Positions 25,162 through 34,121 are shown, numbered from the stretch's first letter. The stretch is DNA of 64,000 nucleotides from Bacillus sp. THAF10 (GCF_009363695.1 NZ_CP045403.1:1096001-1160000); one strand, 5' to 3'. The notes: generated by a model from the sequence alone, not told the origin. Numbers and translations: made by a program.

Positions 25162-25191
25162 TTGACAATAGCTTATCTTTGGTGGTAAGTT
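25162..25191 (+). promoter_or_regulatory. Candidate promoter of the bmrCD-like leader
   Basis: An exact TTGACA at 25162-25167 with a weak TAAGTT -10 at 25186-25191 (18-nt spacing), about 55 bp before the first leader peptide. Confidence 0.35.
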
Positions 25192-25245
25192 AAGAAAGTG
25201 GAAAAAATATGAATAATAAAAATAAGGAAAAGGAGGGTAACGAGC

Positions 25246-25344
25246 ATGAAAAATTTAATGATGAAAGATAGAGTAGCTGCAACTGCCAACAACTTCATAC
25301 ATCTCGTGACCTGTCCTGTAAGAGTGGTTTCTGTTAACATTTAA
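25246..25344 (+). CDS. Leader peptide 1 (32 residues) of the bmrCD-like operon
   Basis: ATG 25246 follows AAAAGGAGGGTAACGAGC, a very strong ribosome site for so short a frame. The peptide starts MKNLMMKDRVAATANNF and ends VVSVNI at TAA 25344. Its codons 21-23 (GTGACCTGT, 25306-25314) are complementary to the 5' arm of the first terminator, and a perfect 7-bp hairpin (CTGTTAA-CAT-TTAACAG) straddles its stop codon. It sits where B. subtilis has bmrB, the leader of ribosome-mediated attenuation, but I cannot confirm sequence homology. Confidence 0.7.
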   Translation: MKNLMMKDRVAATANNFIHLVTCPVRVVSVNI

Positions 25345-25404
25345 CAGACTGTTCTGTTTTGTCCTTTTTTAGATAATGGATTATTCTAGGGAGACACAGG
25401 TCGC
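25306..25404 (+). promoter_or_regulatory. Antiterminator pairing in the bmrCD-like leader
   Basis: GUGACCUGU (25306-25314, inside leader peptide 1) can pair with ACAGGUCGC (25396-25404), nine pairs including one G-U. The second strand is the core of the 5' arm of the terminator at 25391-25431, so the two structures exclude each other. A ribosome translating leader codons 21-23 would cover the first strand and favour termination. A ribosome stalled earlier would free it. Confidence 0.6.
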
Positions 25405-25431
25405 CATTAGGGCGTGACGTGTGCTTTTTTT
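25391..25431 (+). terminator. Leader terminator 1 (attenuator)
   Basis: GACACAGGTCGCC-ATTAG-GGCGTGACGTGTGC forms a bulged stem followed by T7. Its 5' arm is the target of the antiterminator. Confidence 0.7.
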
Positions 25432-25440
25432 ATGGAATAA

Positions 25441-25481
25441 AAAGGTGGCATACCGCATTGCGTTCGGTATGCCACCTTTTT
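25441..25481 (+). terminator. Leader terminator 2
   Basis: AAAGGTGGCATACCG-CATTGCGTT-CGGTATGCCACCTTT followed by T-rich sequence: a perfect 15-bp stem, the strongest terminator in the window. It still stands before bmrC, so expression needs readthrough or a second promoter. Confidence 0.88.
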
Positions 25482-25543
25482 GTGTTCGGATATTTCTATA
25501 TTTTTCCACTGATTTCACGAAGTATTTTTAGGAGGAATGGACA

Positions 25544-25600
25544 ATGGAAAATGTTTATGTGCGGTTTATGATGTACAAGGTAGCTTCAGATGGAGGGTAG
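25544..25600 (+). CDS. Possible leader peptide 2 (18 residues)
   Basis: ATG 25544 lies 8 nt after TAGGAGG and opens an 18-codon frame (MENVYVRFMMYKVASDGG). It ends 41 bp before bmrC. An overlapping frame from ATG 25537 (28 codons) is too close to the ribosome site. It may couple translation into bmrC or be a second sensing peptide. Evidence is only the site and the place. Confidence 0.4.
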   Translation: MENVYVRFMMYKVASDGG

Positions 25601-25641
25601 CAAAAAAATTGAATTCAGCTTAGAAGGGAGAATTTATCATT

Positions 25642-27399
25642 ATGTTTTCAGTACTAGGAAAATTGGGTTGGTTTTTTAAACAACATTGGAAAAGATACAC
25701 AATAGCCATTGGTTTGCTTATTTTTGCAGGGTTTTTAGAGGTTATTCCACCAAAGATGATTGGAATGGCCATTGATAATATTCAAGCGGGAGCATTTACA
25801 TCCGAAAAGCTTTTACAGTATGTGGCTTTTCTTGCTGTGTTGGCAATTGTGATATACGGCATAACCTATACCTGGATGTATCAGCTTTTTGGAAGCTCTT
25901 TTTTAGTGGAACGCTCATTAAGATCCAAATTAATGGGACATCTGCTTAAGATGACACCAACCTTTTATGAAAAGAACCGAACGGGAGATTTAATGGCAAG
26001 AGCAACTAACGACTTAAAGGCGATTTCGACAACTGCCGGGTTTGGTGTTCTTACCATCATTGATTCCAGTGTATTTATGCTTATTATCCTTGGAACAATG
26101 GGTTTTATGATTAGCTGGAAATTAACACTTGCAGCAATTATTCCTCTGCCATTGATGGCACTGGCGATGAAAATTTACGGTAAGAAAATTCATCAGCGTT
26201 TTACCGAAGCGCAGGACGCCTTTGGTGATATGAATGACAGAGTTTTAGAATCGATTGCAGGTGTACGTGTAGTTCGTGCTTATGTTCAAGAAAGAGCAGA
26301 AGAAAATAAATTTCATCAAATGACAGATGATGTGTATAAGAAAAATGTAAAGGTAGCCATCATTGATTCTTTATTTGATCCAACCATTAAATTGCTCGTC
26401 GGGGCAAGCTACTTAATTGGATTGGGTTATGGGGCCTACTTGGTGTTTCATAAAGCAATCACCCTTGGAGAGCTAGTGTCCTTCAACGTTTACTTAGGAA
26501 TGCTGATTTGGCCCATGTTTGCCATTGGTGAATTAATCAATGTCATGCAGCGCGGAAATGCCTCTTTAGACCGTGTAAATGAAACGTTAGCATATGTAGC
26601 GGACGTGGCTGACCCACATGTAACAGAAAAGGTGCAAAGACCGGAAATAATTGAGTTTCAAGAGGTGTCCTTCCGGTATCCAAGTGCCACATCAGACAAT
26701 TTAAAAAATATCAACTTCCATTTAAAAGCGGGGCAAACGCTTGGAATTGTTGGGAAAACAGGTAGTGGGAAAACAACCCTTATTAAACAGCTTTTAAGAG
26801 AATATCCATTAGGAGCTGGTAGCATCACCGTGAATGGTGTTGACCTTTCCAAAATATCTTTAGATAACATTCACAGCTGGATAGGATACGTGCCACAAGA
26901 TCATATTCTTTTTTCGAGAACGGTAAAAGAAAATATCCTTTATGGAAAAGAAAATGCAACAGAGACAGATATCAACCATGCTATTTCCTCTGCAGCCTTT
27001 GAAAAAGACTTAGAAATGCTACCAGAAGGATTATCTACCCTTGTTGGGGAAAAAGGAGTGTCCTTATCTGGAGGTCAAAAGCAACGGATATCGATTGCTC
27101 GTGCACTCATTGCGAATCCTGAAATTTTAATTTTAGATGATTCCTTATCCGCTGTTGACGCAAAAACAGAAGCAAAAATCATTGAAAATATTCGAAAAGA
27201 ACGAGCTGGAAAAACAACCCTTATTACCACACATCGTCTGTCCGGTGTTCAGCATGCAGATTGGATCATCGTATTAGAGGATGGAAAAATTGTAGAGTCA
27301 GGCATGCATGATCAGCTGATGGCTATTGGTGGGTGGTATAAGGAGCAGTATGAAAGACAGCAGGTTCAATCGCCGACGGGAGGCGAAGTATTAACATGA
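25642..27399 (+). CDS. bmrC: ABC exporter half-transporter, BmrC (YheI)-like
   Basis: 585 residues: a six-helix exporter domain (~1-320) and an ATPase (~335-580) with GIVGKTGSGKTTLI, LSGGQKQRISIARAL and TTHRLSGVQ. After Walker B it has Asp (LILDDSLSAVD) where catalysis needs Glu, the mark of the degenerate site in heterodimeric exporters. The partner BmrD has the consensus Glu. Length and order match B. subtilis bmrC-bmrD, a multidrug exporter induced by ribosome-targeting antibiotics. AGAAGGGAG precedes ATG. It overlaps bmrD by 4 bp. Confidence 0.9.
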   Translation: MFSVLGKLGWFFKQHWKRYTIAIGLLIFAGFLEVIPPKMIGMAIDNIQAGAFTSEKLLQYVAFLAVLAIVIYGITYTWMYQLFGSSFLVERSLRSKLMGHLLKMTPTFYEKNRTGDLMARATNDLKAISTTAGFGVLTIIDSSVFMLIILGTMGFMISWKLTLAAIIPLPLMALAMKIYGKKIHQRFTEAQDAFGDMNDRVLESIAGVRVVRAYVQERAEENKFHQMTDDVYKKNVKVAIIDSLFDPTIKLLVGASYLIGLGYGAYLVFHKAITLGELVSFNVYLGMLIWPMFAIGELINVMQRGNASLDRVNETLAYVADVADPHVTEKVQRPEIIEFQEVSFRYPSATSDNLKNINFHLKAGQTLGIVGKTGSGKTTLIKQLLREYPLGAGSITVNGVDLSKISLDNIHSWIGYVPQDHILFSRTVKENILYGKENATETDINHAISSAAFEKDLEMLPEGLSTLVGEKGVSLSGGQKQRISIARALIANPEILILDDSLSAVDAKTEAKIIENIRKERAGKTTLITTHRLSGVQHADWIIVLEDGKIVESGMHDQLMAIGGWYKEQYERQQVQSPTGGEVLT

Positions 27400-29426
27400 A
27401 AGAAATTAAATCAGGAAAACGACTTTTTCGATACGCTCTAACACAAAAGAAAGTCATTATCATCGCATTAGTTATGCTTTCCATTGCAGTGACTGCAGAA
27501 TTGACAGGGCCATTTATTGCAAAAAGAATGATAGATGAGCATATCCTTGGCATTGAAAAACGCTGGGTACTAACAGAGCAAACGTCCCCAGACACCGTAA
27601 AATATCAAGGTGACTCCTATATAAGAGAAGATAGAGCGGAACAAGAAACGATTGCAGAAAATAAAATAAACAGAGTGCTTCAAGTTGGCAGGGACTATTA
27701 TTTCCTAGCCGGTGATATCGCCTTTGACGGAGAAAGAAGCGTTCAAGGAAATGAATTGACAATCTCAAGAGGGGAGCAGACTGAAACCTATGAGGTTCAG
27801 GAGCTCTCCAATAGTGAACTTTTGAATTTTTACCAATCAGAAGTGAAATATTTAATTTTTTTAGTGGCTTTATATTTTGGCTTGCTTGTAGTAGCATCCT
27901 TTTTCCAATACGGCCAAAGCTACTATTTACAAACCTCCGCCAATCGCATTATTCAAAAAATGCGAGAAGATGTTTTTGGTCAGATTCAAAAATTACCGAT
28001 ACAATATTTTGATCATTTACCAGCCGGAAAGGTAGTATCAAGAATTACCAATGATACAGAAACGATTAAAGAATTATATGTCACAGTATTAGCAACCTTT
28101 TTCTCAGGAATCATTTACATTACTGGGATCTATATTGCCCTTTTCTTACTTGATGTAAAATTGGCAGCGATTTGCTTGCTGCTTATTCCAATATTAATTG
28201 TTTGGTTTATTATTTATCGAAAATATGCATCTGTTTATAACCACAAAATTAGAGCATTACTAAGTGACATCAATGGAAACATCAATGAATCTATACAAGG
28301 GATGCCGATCATTCAAGCATTTCGCAGACAAAAGAAAGCAAAGGAAGAGTTTGAAGGCTGGAACACTCAGCATTTCACGTATCAAAATAAATTGCTAAGT
28401 TTGAACGCACTAACCTCCCACAATCTGGTAGGGGTATTACGGAATATCTCCTTTGTCGCAGTGATTTGGTACTTTGGCGGTGCATCTTTAGGAATTGGGA
28501 GCATGGTATCGTTGGGAGTTCTCTATGCATTTGTGGATTATCTAGGAAGGATGTTCGGTCCGATTACCGGAATCGTCAATCAGCTAGCAAACCTAGAACA
28601 GGCACGTGTATCCTCAGTTAGGGTATTTGAACTGATGGATGAAGCTGGAATTGCCGTTTCCGATGAAAAGCACCCAAGGTATGAAGGAAATGTTTCCTTT
28701 AATTCCGTTTGGTTTGGCTATAAAGAAAATGAATATGTATTAAAAGACATTTCTTTTGAAGCAAAAAAAGGAGAAACAGTCGCATTAGTAGGGCACACTG
28801 GTTCGGGTAAAAGCTCGATTATGAACCTGCTTTTCCGTTTTTACGATATTCAAAAGGGAAGCATCCTTATAGACGGAAAGAATATACAAGACTTGCCTAA
28901 ACAAGTAGTAAGGCAGCATATGGGAATTGTTCTTCAAGACCCATTCCTGTTTTCTGGAACAATAGCATCGAATGTAAGCTTAGATGATGAAAGAATTTCT
29001 CCAGAAAAAGTAAAAAAAGCCTTGGAGGATGTGGGAGCGATGGATTTTGTCAACGCACTCCCAAAAGGGCTAGAAGAGCCAGTTATTGAAAAGGGAAGTA
29101 CCCTTTCATCAGGACAACGGCAGTTAATTTCCTTTGCGCGCGCACTTGCATTTGATCCAGCGATTCTTATTTTAGATGAAGCAACAGCCAGTATTGACAC
29201 AGAAACAGAAGCGATTATTCAAAAGGCCTTGGAAGTATTGAAAAAAGGCCGTACTACGTTTATAATCGCGCACCGGCTTTCTACTATAAAAAATGCAGAT
29301 CAAATCTTAGTGTTAGATCGTGGTGCCATTGTAGAACGTGGAAACCATGAAGAGTTAATGAGTAGAAAAGGCAAGTATTATCAAATGTATGAGCTTCAAC
29401 AGGGGACGAAAGGACTTACAGGATAA
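27396..29426 (+). CDS. bmrD: ABC exporter half-transporter, BmrD (YheH)-like
   Basis: 676 residues. After helix 1 (~17-38) comes an insertion of about 100 polar residues (~45-145), the extracytoplasmic domain known for BmrD, before the remaining five helices. The ATPase (~430-670) has ALVGHTGSGKSSIM, LSSGQRQLISFARAL, a complete Walker B with Glu (LILDEATASID) and IAHRLSTIK. The signature loop is LSSGQ, a usual variant. Start ATG 27396 overlaps the bmrC stop, so the two are coupled in equal amounts. Confidence 0.92.
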   Translation: MKEIKSGKRLFRYALTQKKVIIIALVMLSIAVTAELTGPFIAKRMIDEHILGIEKRWVLTEQTSPDTVKYQGDSYIREDRAEQETIAENKINRVLQVGRDYYFLAGDIAFDGERSVQGNELTISRGEQTETYEVQELSNSELLNFYQSEVKYLIFLVALYFGLLVVASFFQYGQSYYLQTSANRIIQKMREDVFGQIQKLPIQYFDHLPAGKVVSRITNDTETIKELYVTVLATFFSGIIYITGIYIALFLLDVKLAAICLLLIPILIVWFIIYRKYASVYNHKIRALLSDINGNINESIQGMPIIQAFRRQKKAKEEFEGWNTQHFTYQNKLLSLNALTSHNLVGVLRNISFVAVIWYFGGASLGIGSMVSLGVLYAFVDYLGRMFGPITGIVNQLANLEQARVSSVRVFELMDEAGIAVSDEKHPRYEGNVSFNSVWFGYKENEYVLKDISFEAKKGETVALVGHTGSGKSSIMNLLFRFYDIQKGSILIDGKNIQDLPKQVVRQHMGIVLQDPFLFSGTIASNVSLDDERISPEKVKKALEDVGAMDFVNALPKGLEEPVIEKGSTLSSGQRQLISFARALAFDPAILILDEATASIDTETEAIIQKALEVLKKGRTTFIIAHRLSTIKNADQILVLDRGAIVERGNHEELMSRKGKYYQMYELQQGTKGLTG

Positions 29427-29428
29427 TA

Positions 29429-29466
29429 TTTAGGTCCATGGATACAATTCCATGGGCCTTTTAATG
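29429..29466 (+). terminator. Terminator after bmrD
   Basis: GGTCCATGG-ATACAATT-CCATGGGCC followed by TTTTAAT. Confidence 0.8.
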
Positions 29467-29564
29467 TGAAAAGAGTAGAATAAGTTTCCTTAGTCTATGG
29501 AAAGGATAAATGGTAAAGAACGACTTCACAACCTTTTTTGCTCCTGGTCACACCTTACATACCC

Positions 29565-29685
29565 TTTATCATCCTTACTGTCGTGCTCTTTTCATGCAAG
29601 TAAATTTAAATTTGTCGTTCGCTGAAAAAGTGGATTTAGTCTTAAAGGCGTTAGAAAAGAATTTATGTAAACAAAGTCTTTGACA
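29565..29685 (+). repeat. Repeat family A, degenerate copy upstream of tcyABC
   Basis: CTGTCGTGCTCTTTTC is identical to the copies at 4 and 14 kb, followed by AGTCTTAAAG and AGTCTTTGAC at the expected order but with shorter spacing and many changes. It lies in the same orientation as tcyA and ends on the TTGACA of the promoter. Confidence 0.6.
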
Positions 29686-29708
29686 AGTGCTGTGACTTTA
29701 TATACTAT
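29680..29708 (+). promoter_or_regulatory. Sigma-A promoter of tcyABC
   Basis: TTGACA (29680-29685), 17 nt, TACTAT (29703-29708), about 55 bp before the tcyA start. The -35 is the right end of repeat A, as at 14149. Confidence 0.7.
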
Positions 29709-29762
29709 ACAAGATGTTGTGAAAAATTTTAATTCATATAAGAATACTGGGGGTTTAATGAA

Positions 29763-30584
29763 ATGAAGAAAAAACTATTATCTATATTTGCACCCGTTCT
29801 TCTGTCTGGTGTGGTCTTAGCAGCATGCGGAAACACGGATAATAATGGTGGTGCAGGAGAATCTGCTCCTAAAGAAGAAGATAACCTCTTAACTAAGGTT
29901 CAGGAAGAAGGGGAGCTGTTAATCGGTACAGAAGGTACATATCCTCCTTTTACCTTCCATGATGATTCCGGAAAGCTAACTGGTTTTGATGTGGAATTAG
30001 CAGAAGCCGTAGCTGAAAAGCTTGGAGTGGAAGCGAAGTTTATGGAAACACAATGGGACGCCATGTTTGCAGGTCTGGACTCAAAGCGCTTTGACATGAT
30101 TGCCAATCAGGTTGGTATTCGTGATGACCGAAAAGAAAAATATCTTTTCTCCGATCACTATATTACCTCTGCAGCTGTCCTTGTAACGAGAGAGGATAAC
30201 AAGGATATCAAGGCATTTGAAGATATTGAAGGGAAAAAATCTGCCCAATCCTTAACAAGTAACTATGCCGATATTGCTCGTGAATATAAAGCAGAAATAG
30301 AATCGGTAGAAGGATTTAATCAAGCGATTGAATTACTTAACTCTAAACGTGTAGATGTTACGATAAATGATAAGTTATCTGTTTTAGACTTCCAAAAAAA
30401 TCGTCCGAATGCTGCAATTAAAATTGCTGCAGAACACGAAAATGCTGCCCAAAGTGGCTTCATGTTCCGTAAAGGCAGTGACGAACTAACAGATGCAGTG
30501 AATGAAGCGTTAGCTGAAATTATTGAAGACGGTACGTACGAAGAAATTTCTGAGAAATGGTTTGGCGAAAATGTACTTGACTAG
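29763..30584 (+). CDS. tcyA: Cystine ABC transporter substrate-binding lipoprotein, TcyA-like
   Basis: 273 residues. A lipoprotein signal ends in the lipobox LAAC (Cys at ~22), followed by a Gly/Asn-rich linker and a family-3 solute-binding domain with [47 protein letters not shown] and the [11 protein letters not shown] end. These strings closely resemble B. subtilis TcyA as remembered, favouring cystine over other polar amino acids. It is anchored outside the membrane. Its stop overlaps the permease start by 14 bp. Confidence 0.9.
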   Translation: MKKKLLSIFAPVLLSGVVLAACGNTDNNGGAGESAPKEEDNLLTKVQEEGELLIGTEGTYPPFTFHDDSGKLTGFDVELAEAVAEKLGVEAKFMETQWDAMFAGLDSKRFDMIANQVGIRDDRKEKYLFSDHYITSAAVLVTREDNKDIKAFEDIEGKKSAQSLTSNYADIAREYKAEIESVEGFNQAIELLNSKRVDVTINDKLSVLDFQKNRPNAAIKIAAEHENAAQSGFMFRKGSDELTDAVNEALAEIIEDGTYEEISEKWFGENVLD

Positions 30585-31272
30585 TATTTTTACAGACCCA
30601 GAACGTCTGGATAGATGGCTGACTATAGCACAAAGTTCCCTTCTCCCTTTGGTGAAGGGAGCTTTGTCTTATACCATACCTTTGACGCTTTTATCTTTTA
30701 GCATTGGTTTAATGATTGCCGTGTTAACAGCTTTAGCTCGGATATCTCCTGTAAAGCCGCTGCAAATGTTAGCAAGGGTCTATGTTTCCATTATTAGGGG
30801 AACACCATTATTAGTACAGCTTTTCATAATCTTTTATGGTCTTCCTTCTATTGGTGTTACCATTGCCTCCTTTCCGGCAGCGGTAATTGCTTTTTCCTTA
30901 AATGTGGGTGCATATGCTTCAGAAATTATTCGTGCAGCAATCCTTTCTACACCAAAAGGGCAATGGGAAGCAGCCTATTCGATGGGAATGAGTTATCCTC
31001 AAGCATTAAAAAGAATTATTCTTCCACAAGCTTCAAGGGTATCTATTCCGCCGCTGTCTAACTCGTTTATAAGCTTGATAAAAGATACATCTCTGGCTTC
31101 CTTGATATTAGTAACAGAGATGTTCCGAGTTGCTCAGCAAATTGCAGCAACTAATTATGAATTTTTACTCTTATATGGACAAGCAGGGGCAATTTACTGG
31201 GTAATTTGCTTTTGTTTATCATTAGTTCAAGGTAGAATTGAACGACGACTAGACAGATATGTTGCAAAATAA
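30571..31272 (+). CDS. tcyB: Cystine ABC transporter permease, TcyB-like
   Basis: 233 residues from ATG 30571 (a longer frame from 30523 lies inside tcyA). Five or so membrane spans. The EAA loop [20 protein letters not shown] (~125-145) binds the ATPase. The polar-amino-acid permease pattern ([15 protein letters not shown] near 65) is clear. Length equals the TcyB family. It ends 28 bp before the ATPase. Confidence 0.9.
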   Translation: MYLTSIFTDPERLDRWLTIAQSSLLPLVKGALSYTIPLTLLSFSIGLMIAVLTALARISPVKPLQMLARVYVSIIRGTPLLVQLFIIFYGLPSIGVTIASFPAAVIAFSLNVGAYASEIIRAAILSTPKGQWEAAYSMGMSYPQALKRIILPQASRVSIPPLSNSFISLIKDTSLASLILVTEMFRVAQQIAATNYEFLLLYGQAGAIYWVICFCLSLVQGRIERRLDRYVAK

Positions 31273-31300
31273 TAAGTTTCAAAGCAAAGGAGCTCAAAAG

Positions 31301-32044
31301 ATGATTTCTGTAAAGAGCTTACACAAGCAATTTGGTGATTTAGAAGTATTAAAAGGAATAGATTTGAATGTGGAAAAAGGGAAAGTTGTGGTGGTCATTG
31401 GACCGTCTGGATCTGGTAAAACCACGCTTTTGCGCTGCCTAAATATATTAGAGAAACCAACATCGGGATTCGTTGAAATTGATTCCAAAACACTCGATTT
31501 TTCTGCAAAGGTGTCAGCAAAAGACATTGCTGCCTTCAGAAGGCTTACAGGCATGGTTTTTCAAAGCTATAATCTTTTTCCACATATGACGGCGCTTCAA
31601 AATGTGATGGAGGGTCCTGTCACCGTTAAAAAGGAAGAGAAGTCTTCTGTAAAAGAACGGGCAGTGAGTATTCTTCAAAAAGTGGGGCTGGGAGAAAAGC
31701 TTAATAGTTATCCGTTTGAACTATCAGGAGGTCAACAGCAACGCGTCGGAATTGCCAGAGCACTTGCGATGGAACCAAACGTAATGCTATTTGATGAACC
31801 AACCTCCGCACTAGACCCAGAGCTAGTAGGAGAAGTGCTTCGCGTCATGAAGGAGCTCGCAAACGAAGGGATGACCATGGTTGTTGTTACCCACGAAATG
31901 AAATTTGCCAAGGAAGTGGCAGATGAAGTGATTTTTATGGATGATGGAAAAATAGTGGAGCAGGGACCACCACATGAAATCTTTCACTCACCAAAAACAG
32001 AACGCACCAAACAATTCTTACGTCTCATAGAAAGTGGAGTATAA
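31301..32044 (+). CDS. tcyC: Cystine ABC transporter ATPase, TcyC-like
   Basis: 247 residues: [16 protein letters not shown] (Walker A), [16 protein letters not shown] (Q-loop), [15 protein letters not shown] (signature), [12 protein letters not shown] (Walker B) and [13 protein letters not shown] (switch His). A typical polar-amino-acid ATPase. ATG 31301 follows AAAGGAGCTCAAAAG and is preferred over the in-frame ATG at 31259 inside tcyB. A terminator follows directly. Confidence 0.93.
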   Translation: MISVKSLHKQFGDLEVLKGIDLNVEKGKVVVVIGPSGSGKTTLLRCLNILEKPTSGFVEIDSKTLDFSAKVSAKDIAAFRRLTGMVFQSYNLFPHMTALQNVMEGPVTVKKEEKSSVKERAVSILQKVGLGEKLNSYPFELSGGQQQRVGIARALAMEPNVMLFDEPTSALDPELVGEVLRVMKELANEGMTMVVVTHEMKFAKEVADEVIFMDDGKIVEQGPPHEIFHSPKTERTKQFLRLIESGV

Positions 32045-32077
32045 CCCCGACGCCTTCTGCGGCTCGGGTTTTTTTCA
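32044..32077 (+). terminator. Terminator after tcyC
   Basis: AACCCCGACGCC-TTCT-GCGGCTCGGGTT with T7. A second hairpin (AAGACACC..GGTGTCTTTT, 32089-32117) follows and may act as backup. Confidence 0.85.
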
Positions 32078-32158
32078 TGCACAATAGCAAGACACCCCAA
32101 ATAATGAGGTGTCTTTTGCCATAACGTATAAAATTATGTTATTACAAAAAACGAAAAC

Positions 32159-32359
32159 TTATCTTCCGCCTAGTTGTTGTTCAGCCATTTGAACAAGGCG
32201 CTTTGTGATTTCTCCTCCAACAGATCCGTTAGAGCGAGAAGTTGTGTCTGCACCAAGTGATACACCAAACTCAGTAGCGATTTCATACTTCATTTGGTCG
32301 ATAGCAGCTTGTGCTCCAGGTGCAACTAGTTGATTAGACGAATTGTTTCTGTTTGCCAT
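32159..32359 (-). CDS. Alpha/beta-type small acid-soluble spore protein
   Basis: 66 residues with the full SASP signature: [20 protein letters not shown] (including the GPR protease site around YEIA-TEFGV), [20 protein letters not shown] and the end AEQQLGG. It coats and protects spore DNA in the forespore and is an amino acid store at germination. The in-frame ATG at 32371 touches GAGGAG, so ATG 32359 is preferred. A sigma-G-like promoter lies upstream at 32475-32505. Confidence 0.96.
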   Translation of the reverse strand: MANRNNSSNQLVAPGAQAAIDQMKYEIATEFGVSLGADTTSRSNGSVGGEITKRLVQMAEQQLGGR

Positions 32360-32474
32360 GATGTGATTCATCTCCTCATAATAAAGTTTTTTGGTTGGAC
32401 CGACTGGATTTGCACCAGATTATGCAAGAATGCCCCCATCTAGGGATGGTCCAGAGGTGATAAGTTGTTACTTG

Positions 32475-32505
32475 TATTATCTGAAATTGATAATATCGTT
32501 ATTCA
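32475..32505 (-). promoter_or_regulatory. Sigma-G-like promoter of the SASP gene
   Basis: Minus strand: TGAATA, 18 nt, GATAATA, against the forespore consensus TGAATA/CATAnTA. It lies ~115 bp before the start codon, which is rather far, so confidence is moderate. Confidence 0.4.
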
Positions 32506-32607
32506 TGTTCTGTTGAGGTAATTTATGGTAATTAATATAAGCATTATTTTTATAATAGTGGTAAAAAGTAATGAGAGGTTGCAATCATTCTAATTGGAGG
32601 AACCTTT

Positions 32608-32850
32608 ATGGAAATCTGTCCACTATGTAATGGTTTAAAGGAGTATCATGCCATCTGCCAAGAGTGTGGTGGTAATATGATAGACCTTGGGAGAATCACT
32701 GATTTTCTTGATGATTATAGTGCCTACATGGAGATAAACACATTAAAGCTTGTCGATGGAGATCTTACTAGTTTAGAAAACCAAAAGTGTCTTCATTTGG
32801 TCGTCTGTTATGGGTGCCAGTCTGAGCAAATGTTGGCAGTGACGGAATAA
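32608..32850 (+). CDS. Small zinc-ribbon-like protein, unknown
   Basis: 80 residues. Two Cys pairs at the N-terminus (CPLCNG.., CQECGG) and a C-terminal CYGCQ suggest metal binding. The middle is acidic with LGRITDFLDDYSAYME. No signal or membrane segment. ATG 32608 follows GGAGGAACC. Monocistronic and convergent with msmX over a shared terminator. The product is a short protein of the kind often annotated as hypothetical in Bacillus. Confidence 0.7.
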   Translation: MEICPLCNGLKEYHAICQECGGNMIDLGRITDFLDDYSAYMEINTLKLVDGDLTSLENQKCLHLVVCYGCQSEQMLAVTE

Positions 32851-32853
32851 GAA

Positions 32854-32893
32854 AAAAAGAACAGGCACCTTGATGGGCCTGTTCTTTTTTTTT
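32854..32893. terminator. Bidirectional terminator
   Basis: AAAAGAACAGGC-ACCTTGATGG-GCCTGTTCTTTT with A-run and T-run flanks, between the small zinc protein (+) and msmX (-). Confidence 0.88.
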
Positions 32894-32894
32894 A

Positions 32895-33998
32895 TTATTT
32901 TGTACGAATACGTAATTCTGTTTCTGCATCAAAGAAATGACATTTGTTCATATCAAGAGCAAGCTGTAGTTTCTGTTGTGGTTTCACGTCGGTACGAGAA
33001 TCCACGCGTGCAACAAATTCCTGACCATGAATTTGAGAGTAAAGCATCGATTCTGCTCCAAGTAGCTCAGATACTTCAATAACTGCTTCAATGGTAGAGC
33101 CAACAGCAGATTCAATGAACACAGGCTCATCGTGAATATCCTCTGGACGAATTCCAAGCACAACTTCTTTCCCAACATACCCTTGGTCACGAAGCACTTT
33201 CATTTTCCCTTCTGGAACACTGATTCTTTGCTCGCCAATCATAAAGGCACCGTCTTCTAATTTACCTTGGAAGAAGTTCATAGCAGGGGAGCCAATGAAT
33301 CCGCCAACGAAAATGTTTTCTGGATTCTCATAAACTTCTTTAGGAGAACCAACCTGTTGAATAAGACCGTCTTTCATAACAACAAGACGAGTTGCCATTG
33401 TCATTGCTTCCGTTTGATCATGAGTTACGTAAATAGTTGTTGTCTGTAGACGTTGGTGCAGCTTAGAAATTTCCGCACGCATCGCAACACGAAGCTTAGC
33501 ATCAAGGTTGGATAATGGCTCATCCATTAAGAATACTTTTGCATCGCGGACAATTGCACGTCCAAGTGCCACACGCTGACGCTGACCACCAGATAACGCT
33601 TTAGGCTTACGGTCTAAGTATTGTTCAAGTCCAAGGATTGCTGCTGCTTCTTTTACACGACGATCAATTTCCTCTTTTGGGAATTTACGAAGCTTTAGTC
33701 CAAATGCCATGTTATCATATACATTCATATGAGGATATAGCGCGTAGTTTTGGAATACCATCGCTATGTCGCGATCCTTTGGAGCAACATCGTTCATGCG
33801 CTTGCCGTCAATGGAGAAATCTCCTTTTGAAATTTCTTCAAGTCCTGCAATCATACGAAGAGTAGTGGATTTTCCGCATCCAGATGGACCTACGAATACG
33901 ATAAATTCTTTATCTTTAATGTGAAGGTTGAAATCCTTCACCGCAGTAACATTGCCCTCATACACCTTATAAATATGATCTAAATTCAATTCTGCCAT
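32895..33998 (-). CDS. msmX: Multi-sugar ABC transporter ATPase MsmX/UgpC type
   Basis: 367 residues. An ABC domain with VFVGPSGCGKSTTLRMIAGL, FQNYALYPHMNVYDNM, LSGGQRQRVALGRAI and LMDEPLSNLDAKLR is followed by a C-terminal MalK-like regulatory/TOBE region (~240-367). MsmX of B. subtilis is a stand-alone ATPase shared by several sugar importers, and here too no permease is adjacent. TAGGAGGAGC precedes ATG 33998. Transcribed on the same strand as, and downstream of, the PucR-type regulator. Confidence 0.93.
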   Translation of the reverse strand: MAELNLDHIYKVYEGNVTAVKDFNLHIKDKEFIVFVGPSGCGKSTTLRMIAGLEEISKGDFSIDGKRMNDVAPKDRDIAMVFQNYALYPHMNVYDNMAFGLKLRKFPKEEIDRRVKEAAAILGLEQYLDRKPKALSGGQRQRVALGRAIVRDAKVFLMDEPLSNLDAKLRVAMRAEISKLHQRLQTTTIYVTHDQTEAMTMATRLVVMKDGLIQQVGSPKEVYENPENIFVGGFIGSPAMNFFQGKLEDGAFMIGEQRISVPEGKMKVLRDQGYVGKEVVLGIRPEDIHDEPVFIESAVGSTIEAVIEVSELLGAESMLYSQIHGQEFVARVDSRTDVKPQQKLQLALDMNKCHFFDAETELRIRTK

Positions 33999-34084
33999 GT
34001 TTGCTCCTCCTAATGAAATCGTTTTCTTATTCTGATTTCAGTTTACCGAAAACGCATACATTTCGTAAATGTACAAGGTGCACA

Positions 34085-34121
34085 AAAAAAAGCAACGTCT
34101 TTGTGCAACGTTACTTTTTAA
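34085..34121 (-). terminator. Terminator after the PucR-type gene
   Basis: Minus strand: GTAACG-TTGCACAAAGA-CGTTGC followed by T8. It separates the regulator from msmX. Confidence 0.6.
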
